Below are positions 34,861 to 48,060 of a stretch of DNA of 64,000 nucleotides, in pieces; positions within the stretch are counted from its first letter, which is position 1; each line of letters starts with the position of its first letter. Below the pieces are notes generated by a model. That model searched no databases. It saw only the letters and a program-made list of their open reading frames with translations, and was not told the origin of the DNA. The position numbers and the translations under genes were made by a program. Source of the DNA: Erythrophleum ivorense (lineage: Eukaryota > Streptophyta > Magnoliopsida > Fabales > Fabaceae); the NCBI GenBank assembly GCA_026724425.1, contig JAIUCV010000572.1, positions 372,001 to 436,000 on the forward strand, read 5' to 3'.

Positions 34861-37800
34861 TGAAACTGAAAGAGAAGCTCTTGAGAATGTGAGAGTTTTC
34901 TTTTAAGCTTTTGTTTCTTTTTGGTTCTTTAATTATAAGCTTTGTTTTTTGTAGGTGTTGAAATCGAAGATGGATCCAAGATGGGGTAATAAGGAGGGAA
35001 AAATAAGGGAGATTAAAGTGGTGGGCTCTATGATTCTTTAATCCTTTATTTTTACCGATTTACTTTGTTACCCTTCTCATTAATATTCTTGTCATTCGTA
35101 TTTAAAATTTTTTTAATAACAAAATAGTGTACTAAACTACTAAGCTATATTCAGATGTCATGTTTTGTCAGAGAAACAAATCTTGCCAATTAATTTTGGC
35201 ATCTCGTTCCTACTTTGCTAGTTGTGGTGCAGTTAATTATATTTTTGGTTCCTCAAAAGATAAAACAGTACTAATATGCAATTTGAAAAGTAAATGACTT
35301 TTTAATGATATGAAAGTAGTTAGAAGAAACTGAAATTAATTATTTTCGGACGAACTTGGTTGGCTTGTTATGTGCTTTAACTTGCTCCACCTATAAATCT
35401 TCCATTACCGGTTTGACCTTCTTAAGGGAAGGCTTGGTCAACCATACTAAAGGTTTCGTTGGTTGAAATACACAAAATATATGCAGTCGTTATCAATAGA
35501 CCTACTAAATAATAATAAATGGAATTTTCGCTATTATCAAAATTTGGAGATTTAATCCAGGTTTATCCCAAAAAAAGTAAGGAGATTCTTTTCCATGTAT
35601 GTAAGACAGAAAAAAGAAAACGAAAAAAGCAATCATGCTTAAATAATATATTTTGTATGTATGGTCAAAACAATTGTTTTAACAGATCAAGATTACACGT
35701 TAAACACCAGGCAATGAGACAAGGTCTTTGGAAACTTCGTATTTGGAACCGTGATTACGGATTCCAAATGTTCTATTTGTCTTGAATTGAATTTTTCAAT
35801 GTATTTGATCTCAATATCCTTAAAACAAATTATGCTGTAGTTTCTTTTACTTACAATTTGTTTTTTTTCTTATACAGCTTTTACTTATATAGTTTTCGTA
35901 TAGAACTCAGTAGTTATATGTATTTTAGAATGTATTCATTTATATTAGTTAGAGATAGATTTTGGGTTAGGAAATAGAGACAGAGAGATTCTTTCTTTCT
36001 CAAAGTGAATAGGGGTGTCAGAGATTAATCTCACTACAGTAAATAGTGGTGGAGTTACACTTGAAGTTAGTGTAAGAAGTATGGGACACATTTGGTAATA
36101 TACTGATTATTATCAGAACACGGTTCAATGCGCAAAATAAAGAATATTTTATAGCATAAATAAGTTGTGAGAATTGAGAGAATTCAAAACATAATGTAAC
36201 TCAGCTTGCTTATATTGTAGGTTGTGGTATTTACATTTAAACATAACACGTACATAAATTTGAGTAATTGTATGAACCATTCATCATTAACGTAAAGTAA
36301 CTAAATCATAAGGGTTTCAATTGTAGCAGTAAAACTAGATTACGTTAAAGGTCGACCGTTGACCGAATGTAAAAATCTAAAGTCCTTCACATTCGCCGCA
36401 ATACTTGGATTTATTATGTAGTCGTTTTGGCCTTTTTACTTGTCGTGTTCCACATTTGTCCCTCTCTTTTGTTTCCGATCTAATAAATCTTCATAGTTGT
36501 GTTATAAAAATCATCCGATCGAGATGTTATTATATACAAATTCGTTTGGTTTTAAATTAGACAAAGAAGAAAAGGAGCGCGAAATCTTCAGAATGTGTTT
36601 GTTTGTTAACCAGTTTGAATTTCAAAACCAAACTCTAAAGGTAAAGTGCATTTAAATAATTGTTACTCCGGTGACAATGGAATTTATTCGACTGCAGAAA
36701 ATTTAATACTCCTGCATGTTAAAGAATCTCTAATGAACACGTGGCTGAGTAACTTTGGTTTTTGATTAACAAATTTTCACATTTATAACTTCAAAACTGA
36801 TATACATTTAATATTAGTATTACCCATCTTGTATTGCAGTAAAGAGAACCCTTCCAATTCCCAATTTGTATAATTTCAAGTGCTTTTCATATGCATTAAT
36901 TATAGAGCCACGAACGATACAGAGATTTATAAAACACCGACAGAGAGAGATATATCTTTTGAATATGTGTATTATTGTGTACTGAATTGTGGATATTTTT
37001 CGTGAATTTTCTCTGTTTTCTTATCTTGCAGTTTATTAAAGATATTTCTGTGACAAACAAAAGAAGATATCTCTAGATACAAAATGTTGTTACTCTTGAT
37101 AATATATTCGATTACAATGCTATAAAGTGCACGTGTGACGTGGGATTTGAAATGCTTAGCAAAACGGTTTAAACAAAATAAATAAACAGAGACCATTATT
37201 GTGTCCCCATTTGATGTAAATAATCACAAAGCTATGAGTTGTTATAAGGAACCAATTCAATCTCCGCATCTGATCCCTTGCGTACCGTTTGTAATTGAAT
37301 TAACATCTCCCACCTAAACTGAAGACCTAAAACGTACATATCAACCATCTCACATAATTATCGCTCGTACCTTTTATCTTAGAGAAATGTTAGAAACTAT
37401 TTATTAATTCTCAAGTATACAAACTTATGTACCCTAGCCTAAAAGCTATTTTATACTGTTAATATGTAATGGAAGTGAACAACTGCAATGTATTATCTTT
37501 TGCACACTCGTTCTACAATCAAGTAACTTGTAGAAAATTAGATGTGAGAAAACGAGCTCGGTTTTGGAGTTTACTACTTACAAATTTAAATTCTATTGTT
37601 TTTTTCTTGGGTTTCTAGTTATCTGGATAGAAGGAAATTCCAAATTGGGAAATCTCATCAGGTTAGCTCTGAGAGAACCAAACAAAACGGTGATAAAAAG
37701 CAGAAGTTCTTGCTGACACTCTTAAGTTTCACACTGGTTTATACAATAAGCTTCATTCATACCAATTAATGCAATGGATTGAGTAGCTAGATAAGTAGAT

Positions 37801-38464
37801 GTACAACAACTTCTATTCAAAAATGGTCCCAAACTTTAATAGTGGATTCATCTACCATTCGTTTTTCATCAATCTTCAATTATTGGTACCTCGACAACTC
37901 GTAAATCTACAATTTTTTACTAGTTTTTGGTCTTTCTTTTACGTGTATATAATCGATTAATTTGGTTACCTGTACGTACAATACAGTATATGAAATAGAC
38001 AAATATTGATGTGTTTTCCCCCATACAATGATGGGATGTCACAACTTATAACCGTGTGGTCCTATGGTTCTGTATCGTTTTTACTTTTACGCACTTTCAT
38101 TTAACTTCTTCCTCTGTGCGAGTGTTTTTATGTTTTTTGTTTGTTGGCGCAAAGACTGATCAAATTAAATTTCTTTGAATTCTAAAATAAAGTTTGCCAA
38201 TATAAACGTGAGAAAAAGAATTTGGATCTAGGCCCATAATAAGCCGGTTCTTACTAAAACAACTTCAATAAAAATGTTCCACTTCATTCGATTATTTCTC
38301 AAATCGCAAAGCTACATTTGTTTTTTTTCCGAAGCCAACTTACATCTTAAATATGAAACTGATTATCAACAATATATGAAATTTCTTCCTGTTAAAGACT
38401 AATAAAAAACGAAAGAAGATATACACGAGTCAGCCTTTGGCGTTTCTTCGTGGATGATTCCATC
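34861..38464. other. Gene-free region, 3.6 kb
   Basis: The first 100 bp are the leader of the C2H2 gene. Beyond that I see only AT-rich sequence. Frames at 35519-35785 and 36972-37196 look random in composition. No transposon ends or tRNA were found. Confidence 0.45.
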
Positions 38465-39488
38465 TTAATTGGCTTTGTTCTTTGTTGCCGTAAGAGTTGG
38501 ATCATCAAGTTCAGGTGTTGTTGTCTCTTTCTTTTCCAGTTGTTGGATATTATGAATAGATAAAAAAAAAAAGTTTTAAGATTTCTTCGTAATAAGTATA
38601 TTATAAAAACTGAATGCGTGTAAAAGCGAAGAAATTAATTAATTACCTTAGACTGTGGTTTTGGACCTTTTAGTGTTGATTGTTCTGTAACATACTGCAA
38701 GATCTCGAAGAATCTTGTCTGTCCATGGTTGATTGCTTTTTGAAGATAGATCATCGCCATATCTCCAGCTCTAGTCTTTAGCTCGACCAAGTTACGGTCG
38801 ATTTCATTTTCATGCTTTGAGACATATGGCTTGAAGAAAGAATCGTACACATATGTAGTTCCCTGAAATGGTGGTATACACATAGGAAATGAAATTAGAA
38901 AGATTAAAATACATTTTACTTCTCAATCTAAAAATGAATTTACTTACTTTTGTATTTGGGAGCCAGAGATAAATGAAGAAGGCCAACTTTGCTTCGCTAT
39001 ACATTGGTAACCTTCAAGAAAACATGACAAAGAGAAAGAAAATAAGAAGAGTAATACTAACAACATAATGCAAACTTATTTTCTTCTTTCAAAGTTGCTA
39101 AAATCAATCACGATATTGTTACCATGAAACAAGAGTGTCACCAACTCTTTCGAAGATTGTCAAAGCAGCAACAAGAATCCTGAAACAAGTTTTGAGGGGT
39201 TTAGAAGAATTTAGAAACCTAAAGGTTAAAGCTCAAGAGAAGCTTATGACATATACATACCAATATTGGCACCAGAACTGGAGCTGTTGAATCTCAGGCT
39301 TGTTCTGTTCGACAGTTTTGAAGCACTCATAAGCTGGATATGCATATCCAAACACCATTCTGTCAACAAATCGAAAGAATCATTACTTAGTTTGAAAAAT
39401 TATGTTTAGGAATCCAAATAAAGAGAAGAGATCAGGGTCATATATAAGTAGCATACAGAAGCCCTCTTGTCAGAAACGATCCAATCAT
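38465..39488 (-). CDS. HVA22G: HVA22-like (TB2/DP1/REEP) ER membrane protein
   Basis: Six exons on the minus strand: 39488-39457, 39359-39261, 39179-39123, 39011-38948, 38862-38647 and 38530-38465, giving 177 residues. Begins MIGSFLTRGLLMVFGYAYPAY, with the TB2/DP1 domain following (FWCQYWILVAALTIFERVGD, EAKLAFFIYLWLPNTKGTTY). REEP/HVA22 proteins shape ER tubules and act in vesicle traffic; barley HVA22 is induced by abscisic acid. The C-terminus (KKETTTPELDDPTL) is short. The last acceptor (after GGAAAAG) lacks a CAG and is the least certain border. It is divergent from LQY1, with an ABRE-like CCACGTGTA at about 40091 between them. Confidence 0.9.
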
Positions 39489-40247
39489 CGTGATCACCTG
39501 CTAAAAAAACATAAGAAAAACGAATCTGATCCAATCATAATCTCCAAAATCGAAATAAAAATAGACGACACGAATCGAGAGAATCTATAGCAGACAAGAC
39601 AAAGACAAATCGACAAAAACATGGAACTACGATTGATACAGAATTCACAAGGCGACTTCAGAGAAGCAGTTTGATGCTTTAAAGCGACTGAACAAATAAC
39701 ACACCTTATCGAGCGGGAAAACGAACGAAAGAGACGGCGACAGTTACGTCCTTGGCAGCGACAGCGAGAAATAGAGAAGAAATGGAGAAAGGCAAAGCAA
39801 CGGTATTCGTATCCGATTGTGACTTGCGAATCCTTTTTTCATAAATATTTGGTTCTCTACTTGAGACTTTAAACTTGAAACAGTGCCACTTCTTTAAGAG
39901 TTTATTCGCCGTTGGATCACTATTCGACGGTTACGATCGTCTAAACTTGTGATCGAGTGTACCGTGTCTCTTCAATTACGGTTATTGCATCTTATCCAAA
40001 TACGGTTATGCTTTTGCAATAATAAAAACCGGATAAGGCGATAAATATATTAAAATAAGAGAAAATCCTTTATTAATGAACCGAGTAAAGCCACGTGTAT
40101 TTAATCTAGTGGCTGAGATCAACTCAAAACCCAGTAACCACCATCTCCAAACAAAACCACTGCTTCTTCTTCTTCTTCTCTCTGTCATCATCTTCGCGCG
40201 CTTACGCGATTCTCTTGCACAGCTTCAGTGGAGTATCGAAATCGAAA
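39489..40247. promoter_or_regulatory. Divergent promoter region between HVA22G and LQY1
   Basis: About 760 bp between two start codons on opposite strands, including both leaders. A CACGTGT G-box/ABRE core lies at about 40092. An ABRE would suit an HVA22 gene and a G-box would suit a light-linked chloroplast gene; which gene uses it is unknown. Confidence 0.5.
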
Positions 40248-41091
40248 ATGCCAGTATCAGCTCCATCTCCGCCTCGTCTTCAATCTCCGTTCATTCACCG
40301 TCCCATCACTCTCGCTTCTCGATTTATCTCGTCGAGGAAGCTCCGGTCGCCAGTAACAACATCTTATCCCCGAATCAAATCAGAAGTCGATCAGAACACG
40401 GTTCGTTATCTTCTCTCTGGCTAATATCATCCGTCTTCTCAAACTCGTTTTTAATTAATTATCGATTTTGGTTTCGTTAAATAGGTAATCGCAATCTCCG
40501 TCGGCGTCGCGAGCGTCGCATTGGGAATCGGAATCCCCGTGTTCTACGAAACGCAAATCGACAATGCCGTCAGTCTTCAGATTCCCTTCTCAGTTTTTTT
40601 TTTTCTTAAATTCGAATCCATGGCTTGATCTGTTTAACAATGTTTTCGTTACTTTACACATTCATAGGCTAAGCGAGAGAATACACAACCTTGTTTTCCC
40701 TGCAATGGAACCGGGGCTCGTATGTGAATCGATTCTCTTTCCCTCTATTAGAGCAAACTGTTTGTGATGTTTAGAAACTATTTATGAACATTATAGTTCT
40801 GAAGAAAATGTTTTTGTTTTTCTTGGTGGAGCAGAGAAATGCAGATTGTGTGTAGGAAGTGGTAGTGTTACCGTAGAGCTTGGTGGAGGAGAGAAAGAAG
40901 TCTCTAACTGCATCAACTGTGACGGTGCTGGTTCTTTGACCTGCACTACTTGTCAAGGCTCTGGTGTTCAACCTCGTTACCTTGATCGAAGGTACATTTG
41001 ATAATTGTGAATCATTTGCACATTGTAGAGATACTGAAAAAGCTCTTGTTTTCTTTTTCTTCTGGTCAGGGAGTTCAAGGACGATGACTAA
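40248..41091 (+). CDS. LQY1: Thylakoid zinc-finger protein LQY1 (PSII repair)
   Basis: Five exons: 40248-40400, 40485-40568, 40668-40719, 40835-40991 and 41070-41091, giving 155 residues. Seen: a Ser/Arg/Pro-rich chloroplast transit peptide (about 1-45), a single membrane span (VIAISVGVASVALGIGIPVF), then four CxxCxGxG-type repeats of a DnaJ zinc-finger domain (CFPCNGTG, CRLCVGSG, CINCDGAG, CTTCQGSG) and an acidic end EFKDDD. Arabidopsis LQY1 is a thylakoid disulphide isomerase needed for photosystem II repair in high light. There is no J domain. All eight zinc cysteines are present. Confidence 0.96.
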
Positions 41092-41298
41092 ATCAAAAGA
41101 GTCTCCTTTTCTTCCTTGTCACATTTCTTCACCGTGTGTCTACTTTTGTACAATACTGTTTTGTTCACCAAACCTGTGAGAGATCTATGACCTGGATACT
41201 GTTACAGTTGAAAGAAAACCATTCAATCAATCAAATGTTTCTTCTGTTTGATGAACAAACATGACAAAGCATTACAACTTGTATCTTAAAAGCTGATA

Positions 41299-42253
41299 CT
41301 AAGGAGAAGGTTTCCTGCACTTAACTTGCAACCAAGTCAAGCGTAAGTTGCTTGCTTTAAGAGACATGAAAGTCTCTCTAAGACCAGGATTCTCAAAAAG
41401 GTCTAATGCTGCAAAGTAGACACCTTCTTCCACATTCTCCATCTCGTCAAGCGCATTGATGCAGTTTGTGATACTAAATCCATCATTTTGCGTTTCCGAA
41501 TCAGCCATCCTTGACCTCAAAGCAGTCACCATATCTGACAAAGCACCAGCCACCGTTTCCAATGCTGCAGGATCGATCTGGCTCTTTGTATCCGGTTCTC
41601 TCTTCCTTTTTCTCTCAGCCAAGTTAGTGTTTGCTTCCGCTACATTTGGTGTTGATAAATTCTCTGCCATGGATTCTTCTAATCCTTCAAAGTGACTTGA
41701 CTGAGCATATTTACCATGAGCAGAATCATCACCAAATATAACGCAAAGCTGCTCATAAATGGCACAATCCTTAACTTTAACCTGCTCACTCCTAGGCTGT
41801 ACCTGTGAACATAAGTGATAACGCCAGCAACATTGTTTTCAGTAAAAACAAACACACATTGCATAAACCTTAAAAATATTAAAGACTTACACCAAACTCT
41901 TCCCACAAGTCTAACCCCAATAGACATCTTGTATCTTCTTCTTCCATAGCAAACTCGTTCTGAGCACGAGACGATTTCAGAGAGTTATAGCGTTGTCTCA
42001 GAACATCGAGATGCTTCCTCAATTGATTGTTATTGAAGCTGAGACCCGTCTGCTTATTGAAATCATTACGCATGTTGCTCCACGTTTTCCTGTCGAAGAA
42101 ATCGTTCTGTCTGTTCCCTGATTGGATCTGTTTCACCACCAAGTCAGCTAAAACCTTGTCGAGAGACGCTGTCCATTTGTTTCTCGATGATCGCTCTTGC
42201 TTTGGTTGTTGGTTTTCATTAGCTTCAACATCCATCACCATCGCCACCGCCAC
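41299..42253 (-). CDS. Myb/SANT-like DNA-binding domain protein
   Basis: Two exons on the minus strand, 42253-41891 and 41802-41299, giving 288 residues. Residues about 25-95 form a Myb/SANT-like domain (Myb_DNA-bind_3 type), seen in KWTASLDKVLADLVVKQIQ, DFFDRKTWSNMRNDFNKQTG and QLRKHLDVLRQRYNSLK. The C-terminal part (FGDDSAHGKYAQSS, then ALDEMENVEEGVYFAALDLF, ending LRLTWLQVKCRKPSP) matches the layout of plant L10-interacting Myb-like proteins, related to the Harbinger-transposon Myb-like partner. Probably nuclear. Later ATGs (MVMDV, MDVEAN) are alternative starts. I do not recall an Arabidopsis gene at this exact place with certainty. Confidence 0.85.
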
Positions 42254-42656
42254 CGAAACTTATTAGTTACAAGACACAGACTTTTACACCTGACACGAAT
42301 TCGATACAATAAATTAACTCATCATCCATCGCTATCAACTGCGAAATCCATAACGAAACAATCGTACATCAATCGACTTGGAAAAAAACAGGGCATAATC
42401 ATTTTCTCTCACTCAAAATCGCTGACCCAAATCGATTTTGCATGATCAAACATTATAACCCAGGGTAATTAGTACCTTAGAATAATTCTGGAGAAGGAAT
42501 TAAGGTGACGATCAGTCCTCCATTGATCCCCGAGACAAAGAGTGAACGAAACGGAGAATCGAGAATCTCTAGGGATTGAAAAAACAAAATTCGGATTTGG
42601 GGATTCCCCGGAGTTGGCGCGTTTCTTCACGAATCGTTTGCGATGTGAGCTAAAAC

Positions 42657-42715
42657 GGGCCGAAATCAAATGCTTGGTAAAGCCCAGGCCCAATAATTAC
42701 AAATGCAGCCCAATA
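42657..42715. promoter_or_regulatory. GGCCCA/GCCCAAT cluster upstream of the Myb-like gene
   Basis: Copies of GGGCC, AGCCCA, GGCCCAAT and AGCCCAAT within 60 bp. These are site II (TGGGCC/T) elements typical of plant housekeeping promoters. They lie about 400 bp before the Myb-like start codon, between it and GH9B7. Confidence 0.6.
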
Positions 42716-43213
42716 TTTAAAGTTTGTCTCTTCCTTTTTAAAATTATAATTAATGTGATTGGACTAGTAATTAATTGTACAAGGGACCGGTCACCGGCGG
42801 TGTGACACTGACTGGAATTTGACTCGGCTCAGCTCAGCTCAACTGTTTTCTTTTCACGGAAGAGGGGTATTATAGTAATTTCATGTTTACTAAAAGAACA
42901 AAAAGAGAGAAAAATTAATGAGGGAGGGGAAGAAAAAAGGAAAAATAGATCTCAAATCCCGCTTGATACTCCACCGACATTTAACTACTTGATTTTTCTT
43001 AGTGTGAGTGACGCATCTCTCCACCTTCCTTTGATTTAGCTTATCATTTTCTTCGTTTCTCCATCTTCGTCACCATACACCCAAAACCATCTCCGATTCC
43101 TAGATCTACGGAGCTAATTTCTCTTTCGAGCTAATTTGGCCAATGCAGCTGCATGCATTGACCCGGATCTAAACGAGAGAACTGTGTTCTTTTTTTACTG
43201 CACCGACGGAGAA
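42716..43213 (+). promoter_or_regulatory. GH9B7 promoter and leader
   Basis: Contains a CTCAGCTCAGCTCAACTG repeat at about 42827 and a C/T-rich leader from about 43010. The in-frame upstream stretch from 43136 has no ATG, so translation starts at 43214. Confidence 0.45.
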
Positions 43214-45399
43214 ATGGGAGAGAAATCGAAGTCGAGAGGCTGGTGCGGTTGGTTTATAGCGATTATTGTATTGGCTGCTGTTGTCCTCGCCGTCGTTTAC
43301 ACCGTCAAATTGAAAATAAAGAAATCCGGTGACGATTCTGGTCCGGTTCCTGGACCTCCCGGCGCCATTGATAAGAAATACGCTGATGCTCTCAAGCTCG
43401 CTTTGCAGTTCTTCGATATCCAGAAATGTAAGGATTCTTCTTCAGTTGATTTTTTTTTTTTTTTTTTTTTCAAATCCATAGTCGTCGTCGTGATTCCACG
43501 TTGTAGGAAATTCGAATTCTCCGATATGTTCAGAAATTCAAAATCCGTTTTAGCTCTCCCGAAAATACACTGTTTTATACAGATCTGAATTGCCAAATTC
43601 GCTTTTAAAATCACTATATCTGACAATTTGATCATTGATTTCTTGTGATTTTGATTTGCTTTTTGGGGCTCTAAGATTGTGTATGCGTTGATGCAGCTGG
43701 GAAATTGGAGAAGAACAAAATACCATGGAGAGGAGATTCAGGTCTTAAAGATGGAAGCGAAGCGAATCTGGATCTTTCCAAAGGACTATACGACGCTGGA
43801 GATCATATAAAGTTTGGTTTCCCAATGGCTTTCACTGCCACTATACTGTCATGGTCAATTCTCGAGTACGGTGATCAAATGGACGCAGTGAACCAATTAG
43901 CTTCCGCAAAAGAATCTCTCCGATGGACCACCGACTTCTTCATCAAAGCTCATCCTTCTGATAATGTCCTCTACATCCAGGTTTTGGACCTTTTTTCTCT
44001 AGCTTAGACTAAGTAGATGATTTAGTTTACAAACGTTTCTTGATGCTATGATTGTGATGTAGGTGGGAGATCCAAAAGTAGATCATCCGTGCTGGGAGAG
44101 ACCTGAGACGATGAAAGAGAAGAGACCACTTATCAAGATCGATGCAGAAACTCCAGGGACAGAGGTCGCTGCGGAAGCTGCTGCAGCAATGGCTTCAGCG
44201 TCTTTAGTGTTTAAAGATAGTGATCCTCAGTATTCGAGCACGCTTCTGAGACACGCGAAGCAGCTGTTTGATTTCGCAGACACGAAAAGAGGGTCTTACA
44301 GTGTCAACATACCTGAGGTTCAGGGGTATTACAATTCGACTGGTTATGGAGACGAGCTGCTATGGGCAGCTAGCTGGTTATACCACGCGACGGAGGACAA
44401 AACTTACCTTGACTATGTATCTAAAAACGGAAAAGAATTTGCTAGCTTTGGAAATCCGACTTGGTTTAGTTGGGATAACAAGCTTGCAGGCACACAGGTT
44501 AGATTTGGAAGAAGAAGAAGAAGAAGAAAGTGTTTTATCTTTTGTGTTTCTTGCTATAACATTTTATGGGTTTATTGATCATTGCAGGTGTTGTTATCAA
44601 GATTACTCTTCTTTAAGAAAGATTTATCAGGAAGCAAGGGACTTGGAAGTTACAGGGACACAGCTAAAGCTGTGATGTGTGGGCTTCTTCCAAACTCTCC
44701 AACAGCGACAAAGAGTAGAACAAACGGTAACTTTTCACTTTTATCATTGCATATAGAAAACATAAAAAGCTTGGTATAATCTTTTTCTAATCTCTTGTTC
44801 ATTTAGGTGGTCTTGTATCGGTTAGTGAATGGAACGGATTACAACAATCCGCTTCCGCAGCCTTCTTAGCCTCGCTTTTTAGCGATTACATGCTCAGTTC
44901 TCGTATCCATAAAATATCTTGCAATGGTAAAATCTTCAAAGCAACAGAGCTCAGAGATTTCGCCAAATCACAGGTAACAACATGTCAACAACAACAACAT
45001 AAAGATGTATACATAACAAAATCAAAGAAGACTTGCTAATACTATAAGTTTCTTCATCATCTCCAGGCTGATTACATGTTGGGGAAGAATCCGTTGGGGA
45101 TGAGTTTCGTGGTTGGTTACGGAGACAAGTACCCAGAGTTTGTGCATCATAGAGGCGCTTCGATACCCGCGGACGCAACGACGGGATGCTTAGACGGATT
45201 CAAGTATTTTAACTCGACGGAACCGAACCCGAACATAGCGTACGGTGCGCTCGTAGGAGGGCCGTTCTTCAACGAGACGTTCCGTGACATACGAGACAAC
45301 CCGAGGCAGAACGAGCCGACGACTTATAACAATGCCTTACTCGTTGGTCTCTTGTCTAGTCTTGTCACTACCTCTTCTGTTCTACAATCACTCAAGTGA
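43214..45399 (+). CDS. GH9B7: Glycosyl hydrolase family 9 endo-1,4-beta-glucanase
   Basis: Six exons: 43214-43427, 43697-43980, 44063-44497, 44588-44726, 44807-44973 and 45067-45399, giving 523 residues. An N-terminal signal anchor (about 13-32, WFIAIIVLAAVVLAVVYTV) is followed by the GH9 domain. Catalytic motifs are present: LYDAGDHIKF (Asp near 104-107), the FVHHRGAS His motif, and DN...QNEPTTYNNA with the acid Glu near 496. GH9 enzymes cut beta-1,4-glucan chains in the plant wall. There is no carbohydrate-binding module. A (GAA)n run follows exon 3 inside intron 3. It corresponds to At1g75680. Confidence 0.95.
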
Positions 45400-46160
45400 A
45401 GCTTTTCTTTATAAAGCCTTTTGTTAAAATCACACATTGCTTCATTTTTTTTTTTTTTCTCTCTTTGTTTTTGTATGTGTGTGTGTTTATTCACGGTGTG
45501 TATTGTTTGATATGTTGATGAGTGTTAATTAAAAACAATTAAGAATCCAAAACTTTCAAAAAAAAAAACAAAACAGAAACGAGTTATCCAAAATAAAATC
45601 GTTGTAAAGTAAGAAGGTATCCATTACACACCACCATATGTTAACTAACTAATTTTACTGCACCAAGTACTGCAAACGATACGAAACGTTCCGTTTAAAG
45701 TTTAAAAACTGTAGTGACCTGACCGGATTAAACCCGGGAATTTTTTTTATTTCCTCTCTTCTCTGCTCAAGATTACAAATCGTCGGTTTAGTTCTCCGGT
45801 TTGGAGTTAAACCCTTCGTCATGTGGAGGCTTTGAAATTAGAAGAAGAAAACCCTAATCTCCTTGGCATCTTCTTCAATCTATCGTTTTCGTTCTCTTCT
45901 TCTCTGCTGAGGATTACAAAATCGTCGGTTTAGTTCTCCGGTATTCACAGTTTCGTCTCTTCCAGGTGAGATTCTCATCCTCTGCTCGATAATTCAAGCT
46001 CTATATTTCTTCTTAGCTTGAGACTTCGAGCTCTGTCTGGTTCCCTCTAAAGCTGATTCTTAAAATCAAGCTCAACAAAACGCGCCGCCGCTATATAATA
46101 CTCTTCTCACTGAAGCATTTTGGTAAAATTTTAGAAAATCAACAGGAGTTTTGAGCTACC
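45400..46160 (+). promoter_or_regulatory. Upstream region of the Pol I subunit gene, with duplication and telo-box
   Basis: A segment of about 45 bp around GATTACAAATCGTCGG is present twice (about 45755-45800 and 45895-45943) with few mismatches. Between the copies is a telo-box AAACCCTAA at 45850-45858, a motif known from promoters of ribosome-biogenesis and translation genes. A probable leader intron begins at the GTGAGA near 45966. Confidence 0.6.
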
Positions 46161-47408
46161 ATGGAGGGTTTGAAGCTCTCAGACGCCGAATTGATGGTTT
46201 ACATTCATCCTTCCCAGAGCAGAAACGTGTATAAGGCTATCTGTCGCCAGCTCAGTTCTCTTCTCTTCCAGTTCGTTCCTTTATTCTCCTCTTTTCTTTT
46301 TTTCTGAGATCAAATTTCGAAAGAAACTTAAAATTCTATGGTTTTTGAGCTAATGGAGAATCAGATTTCGATTTTGGGTTTGTGATACTTACCTTTGTAG
46401 ATTCTTGTTGGCTGTTACAAGAACCAAATAACATTACTCTTTAGGTTTAATCAGACTTATAAGTATTTGTGTATCAACGTTTGTTTATTGAAGGTATGAT
46501 GAAACATTCGATGGGGTGCTATTGGCTTATGATCTTACTGTGGGAAGCAAACAAGCTAAAATCCTTGCAGGACTTGCTCCTTACTTTGGCGTTAGAGTCA
46601 ACACAAAACTGCTTCTGTTCGATCCAAAACCCAATAGTCTTGTAGGTAAGATGATCTCATTCAGTCCCTTGCATCTCTACAATGATTTATATCGGCCACT
46701 CTTGCTCTTGCTCCATTAATGTTTTTTGGTTAAATTTCTGTGTGTTTTGCAGAAGGGAAGATTCTGAAGGTTTCTCTAGAGTCGATCCATGTGGTTGTTC
46801 TTGGTTTCTCTGCTGCAGTCATAACGGATGTTGATATCCGTGAAGAATTCAAGTACAGAATGGTATGTGTAAACGATATTATCATAGGCTTGAACGTTCT
46901 TTACTCTTTCTTTGCTCCAAATTTGTTTTAAAAATATTATAATCTTTGTTCTATTCAGAAAGATGGCGAAGGACGTTTTGTGAGCAGATCCGATAAAGGT
47001 CATGTACTTAAGGTTGGGACTATGTTACGCCTTCAAGTCCAAAGGTTAGCGTATTACTTAGCTTCTCGTCTATTCAATTGTGTTTGTTTACAGTTTGATG
47101 AACGTTTTAGAGTTGATCATTTGTTTTATCTAATGTTGCGATTACGTTCGTGGCAATTGAATTTCAAATCATTGTGCAGTTTTGATGCAGAGGTAATGCA
47201 TATAGCTGGATCTCTACTTCCGGCTAACACAGGATGTGTGAAGTGGCTGGAGAAGAAGAATGGAGAAGCTTTGCATATGGATAGGTTGGTTAATTTTAAT
47301 ATACACTTCCTTTAAATGCAACTCTCTCGTCATTATCATCTGTATTAAGAAACCTCTTGTTTGTTTTTTGTTTTCTTCAGGGATCGTAAGCGGAGGAAAC
47401 TTGCCTGA
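46161..47408 (+). CDS. RPA43-like RNA polymerase I subunit
   Basis: Six exons: 46161-46270, 46494-46645, 46753-46862, 46959-47044, 47180-47284 and 47381-47408, giving 196 residues. Reads MEGLKLSDAELMVYIHPSQS, then the RPB7-N-like fold (FDGVLLAYDL), then an OB-type part (EGKILKVSLESIHVVVLGF, KVGTMLRLQV), ending with a basic RDRKRRKLA tail that could be a nuclear signal. A43 is the Pol I stalk subunit that contacts the initiation factor RRN3. The telo-box upstream agrees with a ribosomal-biogenesis role. It corresponds to At1g75670. Confidence 0.9.
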
Positions 47409-48060
47409 TTAAGTTTTATAATACGCAAGTTGGAGAAACATAAAAATCGAAAATCAGGAGAAGCTTAGAGTGAAGAAAAGCGACGATTTTGAATATTTTG
47501 TTGTATCAAATCTTTAGAAGATATGATTATTTAAATATCCTATTGTTCCCATTTTTTATCGTTATGTTTTTATGGATTCAAAATGTGTGCTTGGGAACAC
47601 GATTGATGCTTCTAACTAGTTATGCAGCAATTAAGCTTCGAGTGAATCTTTCTTGATAACTTTGGTGGTCAGTGTCACTCAATAATGAGATCAATTTTTA
47701 ATGCAGAGTCTTTCGACGACGTTAATTTCATGAACGAGCACGTTAAACCCAAAACAACATTTAAAAACTGAAAACAATCGTTTAAAAACAAAATACAATA
47801 CAAAACCATCGGTAAATAAATGATACACCACATCCACATCAGAGTAAAAAGTAAAAATGGTTGCAAGCGGCAAGAAATAGTTGAAATACTATGTAATCTA
47901 TAGTTTTTGCAGCCGCTCTTCATTCCTTCAAAGGCAAGAACCAAGAGCAGAGGCCAATTCTAATAATACAACAAACTGTATGAAACGAAATTCAACTACA
48001 CCTGAGATGATTCATTTCATACGGTTAGGAGAAACAGAGTCAGGAGAAGTACCATTCTGC
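47409..48060. other. Convergent 3' flanks of the Pol I subunit and XRN3
   Basis: Two 3' UTRs meet here. No coding signal. Confidence 0.5.

Noticed and set aside
35519..35785. 88-codon open frame
   Set aside because: AT-rich, no family likeness, no splice or promoter support.
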